A stretch of 64,000 bases of DNA from Rhizomys pruinosus. Lineage: Eukaryota > Chordata > Mammalia > Rodentia > Spalacidae. The notes under the pieces are model-generated. The model was not told where the DNA came from and ran no database searches. It saw only the letters and a program-made list of their open reading frames with translations. Below are positions 54,165-64,000 of the stretch, one piece after another. Both the position numbers and the translations under genes were made by a program. The stretch lies in assembly GCA_009823505.1 (NCBI GenBank), contig VZQC01006699.1, positions 1,750,930 to 1,814,929 on the forward strand, given 5' to 3'. Each line of letters begins with the position of its first letter. Position 1 is the stretch's first letter.

Positions 54165-54322
54165 AGCCAGGCATGGTGGTGCACACCTTTAATTCCTGCA
54201 CTCGGGAGGCAGAGGCAGGCAGATCTCTGTTGAGTTCAAGGCCAGCCTGGTCTACAGAGTGAGTTCCAGCACAGCTGGGGCTACAGGGAGACCCTGTCTC
54301 AAAAAGACCAAAAAAAAAAAAA
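54165..54322 (+). mobile_element. B1 SINE with 11-bp target duplication
   Basis: AAGTTGAGAAG at 54154-54164 and 54323-54333. Confidence 0.93.
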
Positions 54323-54622
54323 AAGTTGAGAAGAAAATCAAGCTATGTCCCACCCTTTTCTTATAATTCTTCCTGTGTGCCCCCCCCCAAAAAAAACAAG
54401 CTTATCAAGGCGGAGGTGAGGAGTGGAGTTAATTCTGCCATTGTTCTTACAGATCCTTATAGTCTTGTAAGAATTCTGTGTGTGTCCCCTGGTGGCATGA
54501 ATTGTTTTTCAAAGTTGATCTATCCTCATGGTGAACACATCACAGAGGACTCCAGAATGGACCAAAGGATTCTTTTCGAGTCCAATTGCTCATTTTCAAC
54601 CAGATACTGATCTGGCAACTTT

Positions 54623-56652
54623 CTTTTTTCTTTTTTTTTTTTTAATTACTTTATTTTTTATTTTTATTTTTTTATTGATGCTTTGTGTATTTCATACATC
54701 ATTTTCCAATTCAGTTCAGGCATATTTCCCTTTCCCTTCCTCCCACCACACCCCACCCCATCCCAGATCATGCATTCTGCCATAACTGTCCTGCATCTTT
54801 CAGTTTTTTCTTTTTTTTAGCAATAAGTGATAATTTATGAGTACAAGCATCCTTCGTGTAAAACCAATTTGCAAGCAGTTGTGCCCAAACCCACACAGCT
54901 CATGGGTTCCACCATCCAGCAGGGGGGGCTTGTATAGTCAATCAAGTTGATCAAATGAGTGTCCAGACTATATTGCTGTAGTTTCACCATTCACCCCAAT
55001 CGCAGCCCTTACATTCTATCATGCCCCCTCTTCTGCAGATTGTTCCCTAGGCTTAGAAAAGGGGCACAAGTGGATGAGAAGCAAAACAGTCTACTTTCTC
55101 TGGAGCTGTTGTCTTGGTCTCTAGTCAATTCTGGCTGTTTTCTTTCATGGGCTGCCAGCTTGTCCAGGCATAACCTTTCGATCCTACTAATGAAGCACAT
55201 GCAATTAGATATATAGGTATTTAAACAGTATAATATATAGCCTTTCGATCCTACTAATGAAGCACACACAATTAGATATATAGGTATTTAAACAGTACTA
55301 ATTGTTATGGTAGGTTACTTTGGTATAGACACAGATGTTTGGATGGTATGTTAATTCATGAATTACATTTTCTTCTGTTAAGTATGACAGGGTCTTCCTG
55401 TGGTTTATAACATCTCCTAACCATTAGAGGATGTAAGCTTGTGGCATCAGCCGTGGGTTATTCCTCCAAGGAGAGAGCTAATAGCCAATTAGATTTGGGA
55501 TATACAGACATATGGCTGCCACTGCTGCACAGTATTTCCAGGCAGATGAGGTGTAGCTGGTGCTGACGGAGGAGTCTTGCTTGACTCAAGGAGACCTATA
55601 TTTGCTTTATTGGTTTAGTGGCCTTTGGTAACACTCTCTGGCATTCCAGAGACCATCTGTATACTTGCAAGTGCGGTCTCCATACATCTTTCCCATGTTT
55701 ATATCAGGTCTTCAACAGCAGGGCCTTATCGCCTCTCTTCCTGCAGATATCCCAGTTTGGAGGCAAGGAGCCTTTACCTTTTGTGGGGGCTTGGATCCCC
55801 TGGCCAACATCTCCTTGGTAGAATAATCCATTGTTGATGTCAGAGCTCCTGTATTAATATATTTTGCTTAAGTGCATAGCTTAAGGAGACTTTAGCATTA
55901 TATTTGGTTCTGAATAGAGAATAATCCTTTTCACAGTTTCTATGTCCATTAGTCAATTAAAGAAGGCAGTTTTACCGATTTTACAAGAGAATACCTCTAT
56001 AACAGCTGGCTCCAATCTACAGCTGGAGAACGACCTCATCATCATCATATTTCTCCTTATTCTATGGGGGGGGAGTTAAGAAAGTCTCTTGTATTAAAAC
56101 CTTTGCGGCACCTAGAAGGTAAGCTTCGTTAGGAATCATTAAAAATAGTTGTTACTAGTAGGATCCACAGAGGGGCCTGATGTCTGCAGCAATCTGAGGC
56201 ATTTCTTCCCTTCAATGCCCAGAGGAGTCAATCCTTCTGCTGGCACTTTCTGGTACATCCTACTCACTGCAAAGCTGCATTTTCTTTCTCAGCCATTAAG
56301 TTGGTGATACTCTGGCCTGTTGGAACATACAAATCCTTTCCCATAGTTAGTTTTAAGATTTGGGTTGCAAGGTTTTTTGACAAAAAGTTTTCATATCTAT
56401 CTATATCCCCCTTTTTTATTTAAGGTTTTTATTTTTGACCCATGAGTCTCAAAAAAGCAGTTGTTTTATACAGACCTATAGGGTGGAATCAAGGCACAGA
56501 TTTCATCAAATTCACCCATGCTGTTTTGGGTGACTGTATGTGATTAACTTGGGAAGCAAACTTAATTTTTACGTTAAATCATCTTATAGGTGAAAGAGAA
56601 TGCTACAAGGTGGTACTGTACAACAGAAAAATTATAGAGAACATTTGTATGT
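54623..56652 (-). mobile_element. 2.03-kb retroposed insertion: L1-like 3' end with an unidentified 1.8-kb body
   Basis: 54607-54622 and 56653-56668 match at 15 of 16 positions (CTGATCTGG[C/A]AACTTT). A T-run at 54624-54645 is the reversed poly(A) tail, and the minus strand at the other end shows a TT/AAAA-type nick site. On the minus strand the last 170 bp ('agatgcaggacagttatggc', G-rich stretch) match the L1 3' UTR at 51995-52065. The preceding 1.8 kb shows no ORF2 motif and joins through an A-rich stretch at about 54815-54822. No long open frame. It may be an L1 template-switch chimera or an unrecognised family. Confidence 0.75.
55174..55300. repeat. 67-bp tandem duplication inside the insertion
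   Basis: 'cctttcgatcctactaatg' starts at 55174 and 55241; about 60 bp are nearly identical in both. Confidence 0.95.
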
Positions 56653-56730
56653 CTGATCTGGAAACTTTTTAATCTTCAGAGCCGACCTTCCCTTAGAGCT
56701 TCTTACACAGTGAACCTTATTTAACTTTAT

Positions 56731-56827
56731 TTGGAACTCACTCTATAGACTAGGCTGGCCTTAAACTCACAGAGATCCACCTGCCTCTGCCTCCCAAGTG
56801 CTAGGATTAAAGGCGTGCACCACCCAG
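56731..56827 (-). mobile_element. B1 fragment
   Basis: 'ggaactcactctatagactagg' to 'gcgtgcaccaccc'; the tail side is missing. Confidence 0.85.
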
Positions 56828-56934
56828 CACTTTCTTTGGACTTTTAAATTCTGTTTCTAAAAGGTCTCAAACACTAGTTAAACTTTGCATATCAGCATCC
56901 ATGAAGCCATTTGTTGAATATGAAGTTGTCCCAC

Positions 56935-57060
56935 CTCACCCCAGAGATTCTAACCTTGAAGGTCTAGGAAGGAACCCAAGGGATCTTGATGTTTTGTTAT
57001 TATGTTGACCAAGTTTCCCAGGCAATTTTGTTGCCCATCATAACCCAAGAGACTCAGGTC
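56935..57060. mobile_element. Possible hAT-Charlie (MER-type) remnant
   Basis: 'cccagagattctaaccttgaaggtctagg' and 'gtttcccaggcaattttgttg' resemble old Charlie-type DNA transposon ends. Confidence 0.35.
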
Positions 57061-57159
57061 TAGCCAGCCTGCATTTTTGCATCTTATTTTCAATAAAATA
57101 TAATCACTTCTTTCAAAGTAGTTGCTACACATTATAATTATAGTGAAACATGATTAAGC

Positions 57160-57380
57160 AGATGGGCTTAGGAATCAAACTCCTTAATACTACCCAGAAT
57201 ACCCTTGGGTAAATTACTTAAAGCTCTAGGCACCATTGTCCTTAATTTGTAAAATGAGAATGATAATAATAATACCCACCTCATAGGTTTGTTATATTTA
57301 ATGAGTTATTATGTCTCCAACACTGAGAACAGTGCCAAGACACATACAAGGTGCTCAGTAGATGTTGGATGGACAGTATT
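57160..57380 (+). mobile_element. MIR, near complete
   Basis: 'cccttgggtaaattacttaaagctctaggcacc', 'ttgtaaaatgagaatgataataataatacc', 'cctcataggtttgttatatttaatgagtt' and 'gaacagtgccaagacacat' give the full MIR core order. Confidence 0.85.
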
Positions 57381-57589
57381 AGTCCAAGATCCCTTTAAAT
57401 TCCTCACCAGAATCAGGATAGTGGTATTCCCTGCTATCTTTGGACCTAAGTACAGAGCTCAGAGGCCTTTGCAATTCATTGTATGCTTAAGTTTATATGC
57501 ATTTTTGCTGCATAATGGCTCTGTAGCTTTCTCCAGATTCTCAAATGGGTCTCTGACATCGTGTTGCGCTCTAGAGCCTTGCCCCTCAA

Positions 57590-57715
57590 AATGTACCCTG
57601 GATTAGTGTTGTGGAGGCTTCTTAGGAATGCAGACTGTCAGACCCCATCCCAGACTTACAGAATCAAAACCTGCATTTCTTGTAGAATCTACTCACACTG
57701 AGAGGCAAGCATCCA
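57590..57715. mobile_element. MER5-like hAT remnant
   Basis: 'cttaggaatgcagactgtcagaccccatcccagacttacagaatcaaaacctgcattt' matches the MER5 layout. Confidence 0.6.
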
Positions 57716-57719
57716 GAAA

Positions 57720-58440
57720 TTGCCCAAATTTGCTTGATGGAAGAATCACTTGAGATGTGTTAAGAAGAAAAAACCTTAAGCGTGTTCCAACTTACCTTTG
57801 AAATGTTTACCAAATCTTATTTGATCAATAACAACAAATCTTATTTGATCAATAACAACAATATGCATCCATCAGGCAGCCCCCCAAACCAAAAATGTTT
57901 CTTGAAACTTCTACCTGTTTTACAACCATGTAGCATTTACGGACTGAAAAAAGGTATGGCAAAAAGAACGACTTAGCTACTGACCCTGATTGACACTCAG
58001 CTATGTGTGCTTTCTCAATTTCCCTCATTTCATTAAGCATGAAGGACTCAATACCAGTTTGGTCCATTGAGCCCACTGCCATCGACTAGTTCAAAGCTAT
58101 GGGCAGATACAAATTTTAACAGATGTTTGAGTATGTAGATTATCTGACGTATCTCATAGAAATTCTGATTCATTGGATCAAGTCATTTTAAACATTACTT
58201 TGGGTTATTCTTACATTTAGGGAGGGAAACACTGCTTCCAAAGAGAAGAATCTGTACCTGAAGTAGCCTCTTGGACCTCTGTGCAAAAAACGTGTCTTTC
58301 TTACAGCACTTGACCTACCCTGACCTACCTATGTCACATTATAGGCATAATATAGTAGACGCCCGTGTTCAATAAAAACAAAACTTAGGTTTCACTTGTT
58401 TTTATGTGGCCAACAGAATGTAAGACTCAAGAAACTGTCA
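57720..58440. other. Unique flank sequence
   Basis: Includes a short direct repeat of 'cttatttgatcaataacaac' at 57815 and 57840. No gene recognised. Confidence 0.4.
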
Positions 58441-58443
58441 TTG

Positions 58444-58556
58444 CTGGGCCTGGTGTTGTGTATCTTTAATCCCAGCATTTGGGAGGCAGAGGCAGGCAGA
58501 TCTCCAGCCAGCCTGCTCTACATAGCAAGTTCCAGGCCAGCTGGGGCTACAAAAAG

Positions 58557-58558
<2 letters not shown>
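58444..58558 (+). mobile_element. B1 SINE, shortened, with GA tail
   Basis: 'ctgggcctggtgttgtgtatc' to 'ggccagctggggctac', with 'gtgagttcaag' lost in the middle. Confidence 0.85.

Positions 58559-58617
<59 letters not shown>
58559..58617. repeat. (GA)29 microsatellite
   Basis: Pure GA tract replacing the B1 A-tail. Confidence 0.97.
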
Positions 58618-58619
<2 letters not shown>

Positions 58620-58620
<1 letters not shown>

Positions 58621-59340
58621 GTCATTGGATTCAACTAATGACATTAATGGAAAAGGATGTGCTGCCCTTCAGGAACCAAAGAGCTGAGAAACATGAAGCC
58701 CCAAAAATCTGTGACTTCCTTAAATGAGAAGTAACAATAAATAAGAACTGACCTATGTCAGAACATGTTGAATGTCATATCCATTCCCTCGATGAAGAAT
58801 GTCTAGGAGGCATTGATCACCTTGCTTGTTCAAAGTCATAATAGTTAAATAATTGGTAAATCCAGGATTCAAAGCCAGATCTAACCAAGTCAAGAGGGTG
58901 GAAATAGGAGGCAGAAGTTACTAGACAAAGGATGAATTAAGGATGCAGGGAAAAAAGGTATAAAATAGTGAGAAAACCTTGCTGTGTATCAGAAAACTAG
59001 GAGCTTGGGGCAGAAGTTTGGAAACCTCATGTTGATACTGGTCAGAAAAATAACAGTCTAGGACCATTACAAAGAATACAATCTGATATGAAGAAAGGTT
59101 GCTGTAGGATTCAGATCTTCAATGAAGGTATCTCCTGGCTACAGATGTGCATATGCTTTCTCATTTGCCTATCACCTTTCACCGCCCAGAATGAGCCTTA
59201 TTCATAGGAGCACGTCAGACATGGGAGCATTCAGTAAGCTAGGTTATCTAGGTGACAAAGTGTCCCAAGCTGCTTTCAGGGGACCAGGAGATTCCCAGCA
59301 TCAACTGGTCTCTGATTCATCCACTGGTATGCTTTATGGT
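58620..59340. other. Unique flank sequence with a MIR trace
   Basis: 'aaatccaggattcaaagccagatctaacc' near 58855-58885 resembles antisense MIR. The remainder is unrecognised. Confidence 0.4.
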
Positions 59341-59350
59341 CTTAACTAGC

Positions 59351-59635
59351 CTAACAGTGTGTAAGGTAAGAGGGAACAGTGCTAACAGTGTGTAAGGTAA
59401 GAGGGAAAAGTGCTAACAGTGTGTAAGGTAAGAGGGAACAGTGCTAACAGTAAGGTAAGAGGGAACAGTGCTATCAGTGTGTAAGGTAAGAGGGAACAGT
59501 GCTATCAGTGTGGAAGGTAAGAGGGAATGGTGCTAACAGTGTGTAAGGCAAGAGGGAACGGTGCTAACAGTGTGTAAAGTAAGAGGGAACGGTGCTAACA
59601 GTGTGTAAGGCAAGAGGGAACAGTGCTAACAGTCT
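59351..59635. repeat. 31-bp minisatellite, nine units plus a partial
   Basis: Units begin at 59351, 59382, 59413, 59444, 59471, 59502, 59533, 59564, 59595 and 59626 (partial). One unit is 27 bp; the rest are 31. Each carries CTAACAGTG or a near variant, then AAGGTAAGAGGG or a one-base variant. Confidence 0.96.
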
Positions 59636-59742
59636 CTGTGGATTCCTTTCTCCTCTCCCTTTCCCTCCTCTCTCTCTCCTCCCTCTTCTTCTTCCTCCTT
59701 TCACTTTCCCTCTCCTCTCTCTCCCTCTTCCTTCCCACTAGT
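59636..59742. repeat. CT-rich tract
   Basis: Pyrimidine-rich sequence (TCTCC, CCTCTT units) directly after the minisatellite. Confidence 0.85.
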
Positions 59743-59788
59743 TTAACAATATTATAGAGCAAATGTATCTCCCACAATTCACAGTTGG

Positions 59789-59789
<1 letters not shown>

Positions 59790-59827
<38 letters not shown>
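59790..59827. repeat. (TA)n microsatellite
   Basis: About 19 AT units. Confidence 0.95.
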
Positions 59828-59830
<3 letters not shown>

Positions 59831-59889
59831 GTAGGTAGCCCCTTTCTTTGAGAGATTATTAAGGATTTAGGGATCAGTCCCCATAGATG

Positions 59890-59995
59890 TCCCAGCTGAG
59901 CATGGTAGCATGGTAGTACGAGCCTGTAATCTCAGCATTCAGGAGGTGTAAGGCAGGAGGATCATACATTAAAGCCAGCTTTGGCTACTTTCTAG
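59890..59995 (+). mobile_element. B1/B4-like fragment, old
   Basis: 'gctgagcatggtagcatggtagtacgagcctgtaatctcagc' and 'ggcaggaggatcatac'. Confidence 0.5.
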
Positions 59996-60003
59996 TTAGC
60001 TTT

Positions 60004-60183
60004 CTATTGCAGTGATTTATTAAAAATAAACCAACTTGGGAAGGAAAGGTTTATTTGGGTTATTGCACAGTCCATCATCAAGAGAAGCCAAGGCAGGAGC
60101 TCAGGGCAGAAGCCTGGAGCACAGACCATGGAGGAACACTGCTTACTGGCTCACTCCTCTGGCCTATGCTCAGCCTGCTTTCT
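60004..60183 (-). mobile_element. LTR-like rodent repeat, left part
   Basis: 'gctttctattgcagtgattt', 'ggaaaggtttatttggg' and 'ccatcatcaagagaagccaaggcagg'; it continues after the B2 to about 60680. Confidence 0.5.
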
Positions 60184-60412
60184 TTTTTTTTTTTTAATTT
60201 ATGTTTTTTATTTTATGTGTACGAATGTATTGCCTGCATGTGCTTAGTACACCTGTGCTGTGTAGTGCCTTTGGAGGACAGAAGAGGGCATCAGATCTCC
60301 TGGAATTGGAATTATGGATGGTTGTTAGCTGCCATGTGGGTGCTAGGATTCGAACCCCAGTCTTCTGCAAGAACAGCCAGTGCTCTTAACTGCTGAGCCA
60401 TCTCTCCAGCCT
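60184..60412 (-). mobile_element. B2 SINE with 14-bp target duplication
   Basis: TCAGCCTGCTTTCT at 60170-60183 and 60413-60426. Confidence 0.94.
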
Positions 60413-60426
60413 TCAGCCTGCTTTCT

Positions 60427-60690
60427 ATTACAACACAAGACCACCTGTTCAGGTGTGGGGCTGGATGGATCCATTGTGGCTGTGTATAAGAGAGCCGGCT
60501 GCTTTCCTGATAACCTCAAAGGCCAGCAGGAAATGGACCTATTACCACTCACCATATCAGACATCAGGCATCTGCAGTCCAACCCCCAGGGGAATGTAGC
60601 TTGAAGAGTAGCATTCCCAAGCCTTAGCCCTCCTGAGGCGTGTCCAGCCTGTCCTCTGGAGGCAAATGACACAAGCCATAAGCTTATCTT
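60427..60690 (-). mobile_element. LTR-like rodent repeat, right part
   Basis: Continues 'attacaacacaagaccacc' and 'ggctggatggatccattgtgg' from the left part. Confidence 0.45.
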
Positions 60691-60819
60691 GGAGGGGGAT
60701 GGCCTATTATTTTCTTGCCATAAAATTTAGCCGTTGCAAAAAGGCTTCTCCTCTGTCCCACCCGCCTCCTGTCAAAGAGCCCAACACAAATATAGAAGTG
60801 CAGAAACCCCTGCAATAAA

Positions 60820-60857
60820 TGAGTGCTGGGATTAAAGACATGTGCCACCCAGCTAAA
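60820..60857 (-). mobile_element. B1 head fragment
   Basis: 'gagtgctgggattaaagacatgtgccacccagct' only. Confidence 0.7.
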
Positions 60858-61109
60858 ATCCTTAGTATTCTTATTACCATCTACTATCCTTTGCATTTTG
60901 AGAGAGAAAGCAGGAAAAAGAGAGAAAAAGGGGAAAGAGAGAACAGTAGAGTGGAAGAGGAACTACTGGGGAAGATGCAGGTGAGCAGAGGAAAAGTAAA
61001 GCGAGGGCACGTGGAGCAATGGTAGATCACAGCACACTGCGTGCATGTGTGGAAATCACATTGAAGCTCGTTATTTTGTACAATTAATTTATACTAAGAA
61101 TTAATTTTT

Positions 61110-61212
61110 AAATTTATTTATTCATTTTAATTTTTATGCTGTATGTGTATTTTGCCTGCAGGTATGTAAGCATGCCCATGCATGCAATGGCCTCTGAGGC
61201 TAGAAATGGACT
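61110..61212 (-). mobile_element. B2, tail side, interrupted by B1
   Basis: 'ctgtatgtgtattttgcctgcagg' to 'ctgaggctagaaatggac'; resumes at 61390. Confidence 0.75.
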
Positions 61213-61216
61213 TTGG

Positions 61217-61380
61217 GGCCAGGCATGGTGGCATACACCTTTAATCCCAGCACTCTGGAGGCAGGGAGGCAGAGGCAGGTGGATCTCTGTGAGGTCAAGG
61301 CCAGCCTGGTCTACATAGTGAGTTTCAGGACAGCTATAACTATAGGGAGACCCGGTCACAAAAAGACAAAAAAAAGAGAA
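61217..61380 (+). mobile_element. B1 SINE nested in a B2
   Basis: 'ggccaggcatggtggcatac' to 'ccggtcacaaaaagac'. Flanks 'agaaatggacttt' and 'agaaataggcttt' are near identical. Confidence 0.9.
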
Positions 61381-61520
61381 AGAAATAGGCTTTAGATCCT
61401 GTGGAACTGGAGTTATGAACAGTTGTTAACTGCAATGTAGGTTCTGGGAATAGAGCCTGGGCCCTCTGCAAGAGCAGCCACTGGTCTTAACTGCTGAACC
61501 ATCTCATCTCTTCAGCCCCA
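61381..61520 (-). mobile_element. B2, head side
   Basis: 'gatcctgtggaactggagttatg' to 'ccatctcatctcttcagcccc'. Confidence 0.82.
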
Positions 61521-61524
61521 AGAA

Positions 61525-62155
61525 TTGATTTTTTTTTTTAAAGAATGTGGTTGCATATTGGCCATGAAAGCAGGATCTGACCAAACACTAAACACTCAGA
61601 CATTGATCTTGGACTTCCCAGCCTTCAGAGCAGTGAGAAGCCTCTGCGGCTAAGGACTTGCTCAGTTGTGGCCTTTGGCTCCAACAGCCCAGAATGGACA
61701 AAGAGTAAGGTGCAGCTAGAGGCCTCTTCTAAGAAGAGGGTTTCTTTGACCCTCACATAAAAAACTAAGTGGGAAGGTCTTACCTGAGTGTCAGTCCCAG
61801 GCTTGGAGACTCTGCTGGTCTGAGGTTTTAGGACCCAACTGTGTTGTGTTGAACAGTGTTGTGTTGAACTGAAACCTGAAACTACTTTGAACCATCAGGA
61901 GAGCCCTCTGCCATTAAAGCATCAGACATAGAAAGGTATCATCCGGATTCCACCCCCTTGGTAGTGGTAATGACTGGTGGTGAAGGCCAAGGTCACACAC
62001 AACAGGTCTGTAGAAAGGAAACATTAATATGAGAGATGCCTACTGCAGAAATGAGGACCATTGCCTTCATCTGTACCTACCTACCTTTGTTGGCATTTCT
62101 CCCTAACTTTGCCTTGTACTAAATAGAGGATGTGGTAAGGTGCTTTAAATTTTAC
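61525..62155. other. Unique flank sequence
   Basis: A short 'cagtgttgtgttgaac' direct repeat lies near 61845-61870. No gene recognised. Confidence 0.4.
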
Positions 62156-62254
62156 TGAGTCTATCAGCAGAAGAGAGAAATAACAGCAGGCCCAGAAAAA
62201 GAACAGGCATGAGCTTCATTGTCAGCCTGGAGGTAAACTTTCTGTGTGTGCAAT

Positions 62255-62337
62255 CCTGTGAATGGAACCCAGGGACTCATGAATGGTGGGCAAGCTCGAG
62301 ATCTCTGAGCTACATCCCCAGCCCTGTGCAGCAACTC
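62255..62337 (-). mobile_element. ID SINE
   Basis: 'gtgaatggaacccagggactcatg' and 'ctgagctacatccccagcc' are antisense ID boxes. Confidence 0.75.
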
Positions 62338-62529
62338 TTGAGCCTCATCCTTTGCCTTAGGATGCTCCAGCAGAACTTGCTTTTGTTCATGACCCTGCTG
62401 GGAGAACCCAGAGTTTGCTATACATGTAGCAGCTGGCTTATGTTTAAAAGGGATGGAGAAGGCTCTGTCTTGCCCAGGAAAGAATAGAATACTCTCCACA
62501 TGATCGTAGAGTTAGCTAGTCTCTGTCTT

Positions 62530-62612
62530 CCTCCTCCTCCTCCTCCTCCGCCTCCTCCTCCTCCTCCTCCTCCTCCTCCTCCTCTTCTTCTTCTTCTTCT
62601 TCTTCTTCTTCT
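62530..62612. repeat. (TCC)n(TTC)n trinucleotide tract
   Basis: Lies inside the target duplication of the following B1, so it probably evolved from that element's A-tail. Confidence 0.95.
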
Positions 62613-62756
62613 GGTGTTTTTGAGACAGGGTCTCCCTTTAGTCCAGGCTGGCCTGGAACTTACTATGTAGACCAGGCTGGCGTTGATCTCAGCAGAGATC
62701 GGCAGGCCTCTGCCTCCTGAGTGCTGGGATTAAAGGTGTGCGCCACCACGCCCGGC
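62613..62756 (-). mobile_element. B1 SINE with target duplication
   Basis: 'gagacagggtctcccttta' to 'gcgccaccacgcccgg'. TAGTCTC[T/A]GTCTTC on both sides, at about 62517 and 62758. Confidence 0.92.
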
Positions 62757-62872
62757 TTAGTCTCAGTCTTCTATTACCTGTGGAGAAAAGGAACTAGCAT
62801 AGGCTGAAGCATAAGGGAAAAGGAATTTGGCTAACCTGGAGACCAGGAATTTGAAGGTTGAAAACAGAGCCA

Positions 62873-63025
62873 GATGGGGTGGCACATGTCTTTAATCACA
62901 ATGCTGGGGAGGCAGAGGCAGGCAGATTGCTGGGAGATCAGGGCAGTCTAGGATGGTCTACATAGTGAGTTCCAGGCCAGCTAGGGCTATATAGTGAGAC
63001 CTTGTCTCCAAAAAAGAAAATAAAA
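62873..63025 (+). mobile_element. B1 SINE with a small internal duplication
   Basis: 'agccagatggggtggcacatg' to 'gagaccttgtctccaaaa'; 'gcagtctaggatggtctac' is longer than usual. Confidence 0.85.
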
Positions 63026-63234
63026 AACTACACAACAAGAAAGAGGAGAGTGGAGAGTAGCTATGCTGGGGCTTGAAGCCCCTAACTCTTCCCTTCTCCC
63101 TACTTGCAACAAAACCCTTTGATTCTCTAGCAAGCCTGAGTGAGCTTCTGTACTTAGTGATACTTAGTCATAGTAAACACCTAATATGGTGCCTCTAAGT
63201 AAATTACATTTCTTTATCTAGTTTTGTGGTGGGA

Positions 63235-63376
63235 AGGGTCTGTGAGCTATGGTACAAATGTAGAGGTCAGACGACAACTTGAAGGAATCAGTTCTCTCTG
63301 TCTACCCCACGGGTTCCAGGGGTCTGATTCAGGTCATAAGGCTGGGCAGCAAAGTGTCCATTGCACTGGCCCCTAA
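63235..63376 (-). mobile_element. B3-type SINE
   Basis: 'gaggtcagacgacaacttgaagg', 'ccccacgggttccaggggtctg', 'aaagtgtccattgcactggcccc'. Confidence 0.7.
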
Positions 63377-63379
63377 CAC

Positions 63380-64000
63380 CTGCTTTTTAAAAACATGGCA
63401 ACATTCGATAACTATGGTGTGTCAGTGTCATATATCAAGCATTAGCTTGAGGGGCAGTTTCAGAATTAGTATATGGTGACAGAGGGTAGGTTGTGAGCCT
63501 TGTTTTGAAGTCATGTTTCAGCTGGGGAAAACATCAGAGATCCCTGTCAAAGAATGTGGGTGGAGAGGGTAGGTCACCACTGACTGGAACACTCTTCCAT
63601 TGTTTCTTTGCAGGCTAAAGAATGACAGCCAGCCTCTGCTTGGATGTGTTGTCCTCCTGCTGTTGGGTATTTTGAAGAGAACATCTGGTCAGGGAGATGT
63701 GACTGGTCCTCAGGTGCGTGGACATGCACTTGGCCTCACTGGCATGCTATGTGCTCACCTGAAGGCTTTCTCTGTCGGCTTGTTCTCACTGTAAACAGGT
63801 TTTTACAGGACCGTTGCCCTTGGCCTCTGCACCCTGCAGTGACTGAGTTTCTCTTTGCAACAGTATCTCTGAGGATGGTGAAGTTTGACCTGCAGATAAG
63901 CCCCATGCGACGTTCACTCCTGGCATATCTGTTGTGATGTGGTATACTTCACAACTCGATATTCTAAGCTTTTGATAGTCCAAGATTGCTGCTGCTATAA
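63380..64000. other. Unique flank sequence to the window end
   Basis: No repeat recognised. An open frame of 64-97 codons around 63600-63937 contains a leucine-rich stretch, but no splice structure or family can be assigned. Confidence 0.35.

Larger units (their letters stand above)
35400..64000. other. 5' flanking, probably intergenic region of PLPP1
   Basis: No recognisable coding exon occurs upstream of the promoter. In mammals the next gene on this side is SLC38A9, tens of kilobases away, and none of its protein is seen. Repeats and unique stretches are annotated individually. Confidence 0.55.

Noticed and set aside
59351..59635. Regular repeats as a CRISPR-like array
   Set aside because: The units are contiguous with no variable spacers, and the genome is mammalian. 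It is a minisatellite.
63600..63937. 64-97-codon frames near the window end
   Set aside because: They are short, in two overlapping frames, and have no recognisable family or splice signals. SLC38A9 resemblance was considered and not seen.

Overview
The window is nuclear DNA of a muroid rodent. It holds many B1, B2, B3, B4 and ID SINEs, rodent L1 pieces and an ERVL-MaLR element, together with older mammalian MIR, L2, L1M and hAT fragments. Open reading frames are short and unrelated, and there is one classical CpG island. The assembly is draft quality, with one 146-N gap and single Ns at 17624, 29084 and 51294. I cannot name the species.

One protein-coding exon is recognisable: the first coding exon of PLPP1 (phospholipid phosphatase 1, formerly PPAP2A/LPP1) on the minus strand. 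It has a start codon at 34749, 19 codons plus one base, and a GT donor at 34691-34690. It sits in a CpG island (about 34430-35320) with an inverted CCAAT box, GC boxes and a G-run tract. Positions 1-34691 are therefore PLPP1 intron 1, cut by the window edge. Positions above about 35400 are 5' flanking, probably intergenic DNA, and I recognise no other gene there.

Layout. 1-2.97 kb: degraded L1 with unusual decay. 3-6.7 kb: SINEs. 6.8-8.85 kb: a complete LTR-internal-LTR MaLR element with a perfect 5-bp target duplication. 9-25.8 kb: SINEs with unique and MIR/L2 islands. 25.9-27.0 kb: near-perfect inverted duplication centred on the N gap. 27-34 kb: SINE-rich intron. 34-35.4 kb: promoter and exon 1. 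36-37 kb: SINEs stacked at one target site. 39-47.7 kb: L1M, B-type SINEs, a GGAA tract, an L1 3' end and nested B2s. 47.7-52.2 kb: a long L1 copy interrupted by a B2. 54.6-56.7 kb: a 2-kb retroposed insertion whose 3' end is L1-like but whose body is not recognisable ORF2. 57-64 kb: MIR, a MER5-like fragment, a 31-bp minisatellite and SINEs.

I found no CRISPR array, operon, rRNA, functional tRNA or host-defence gene. The points of interest are structural: the inverted duplication at the gap, the retroposed mosaic at 54.6 kb, a B2 subfamily with an internal duplication, repeated insertion at one target site, and an array of splice-donor-like motifs.
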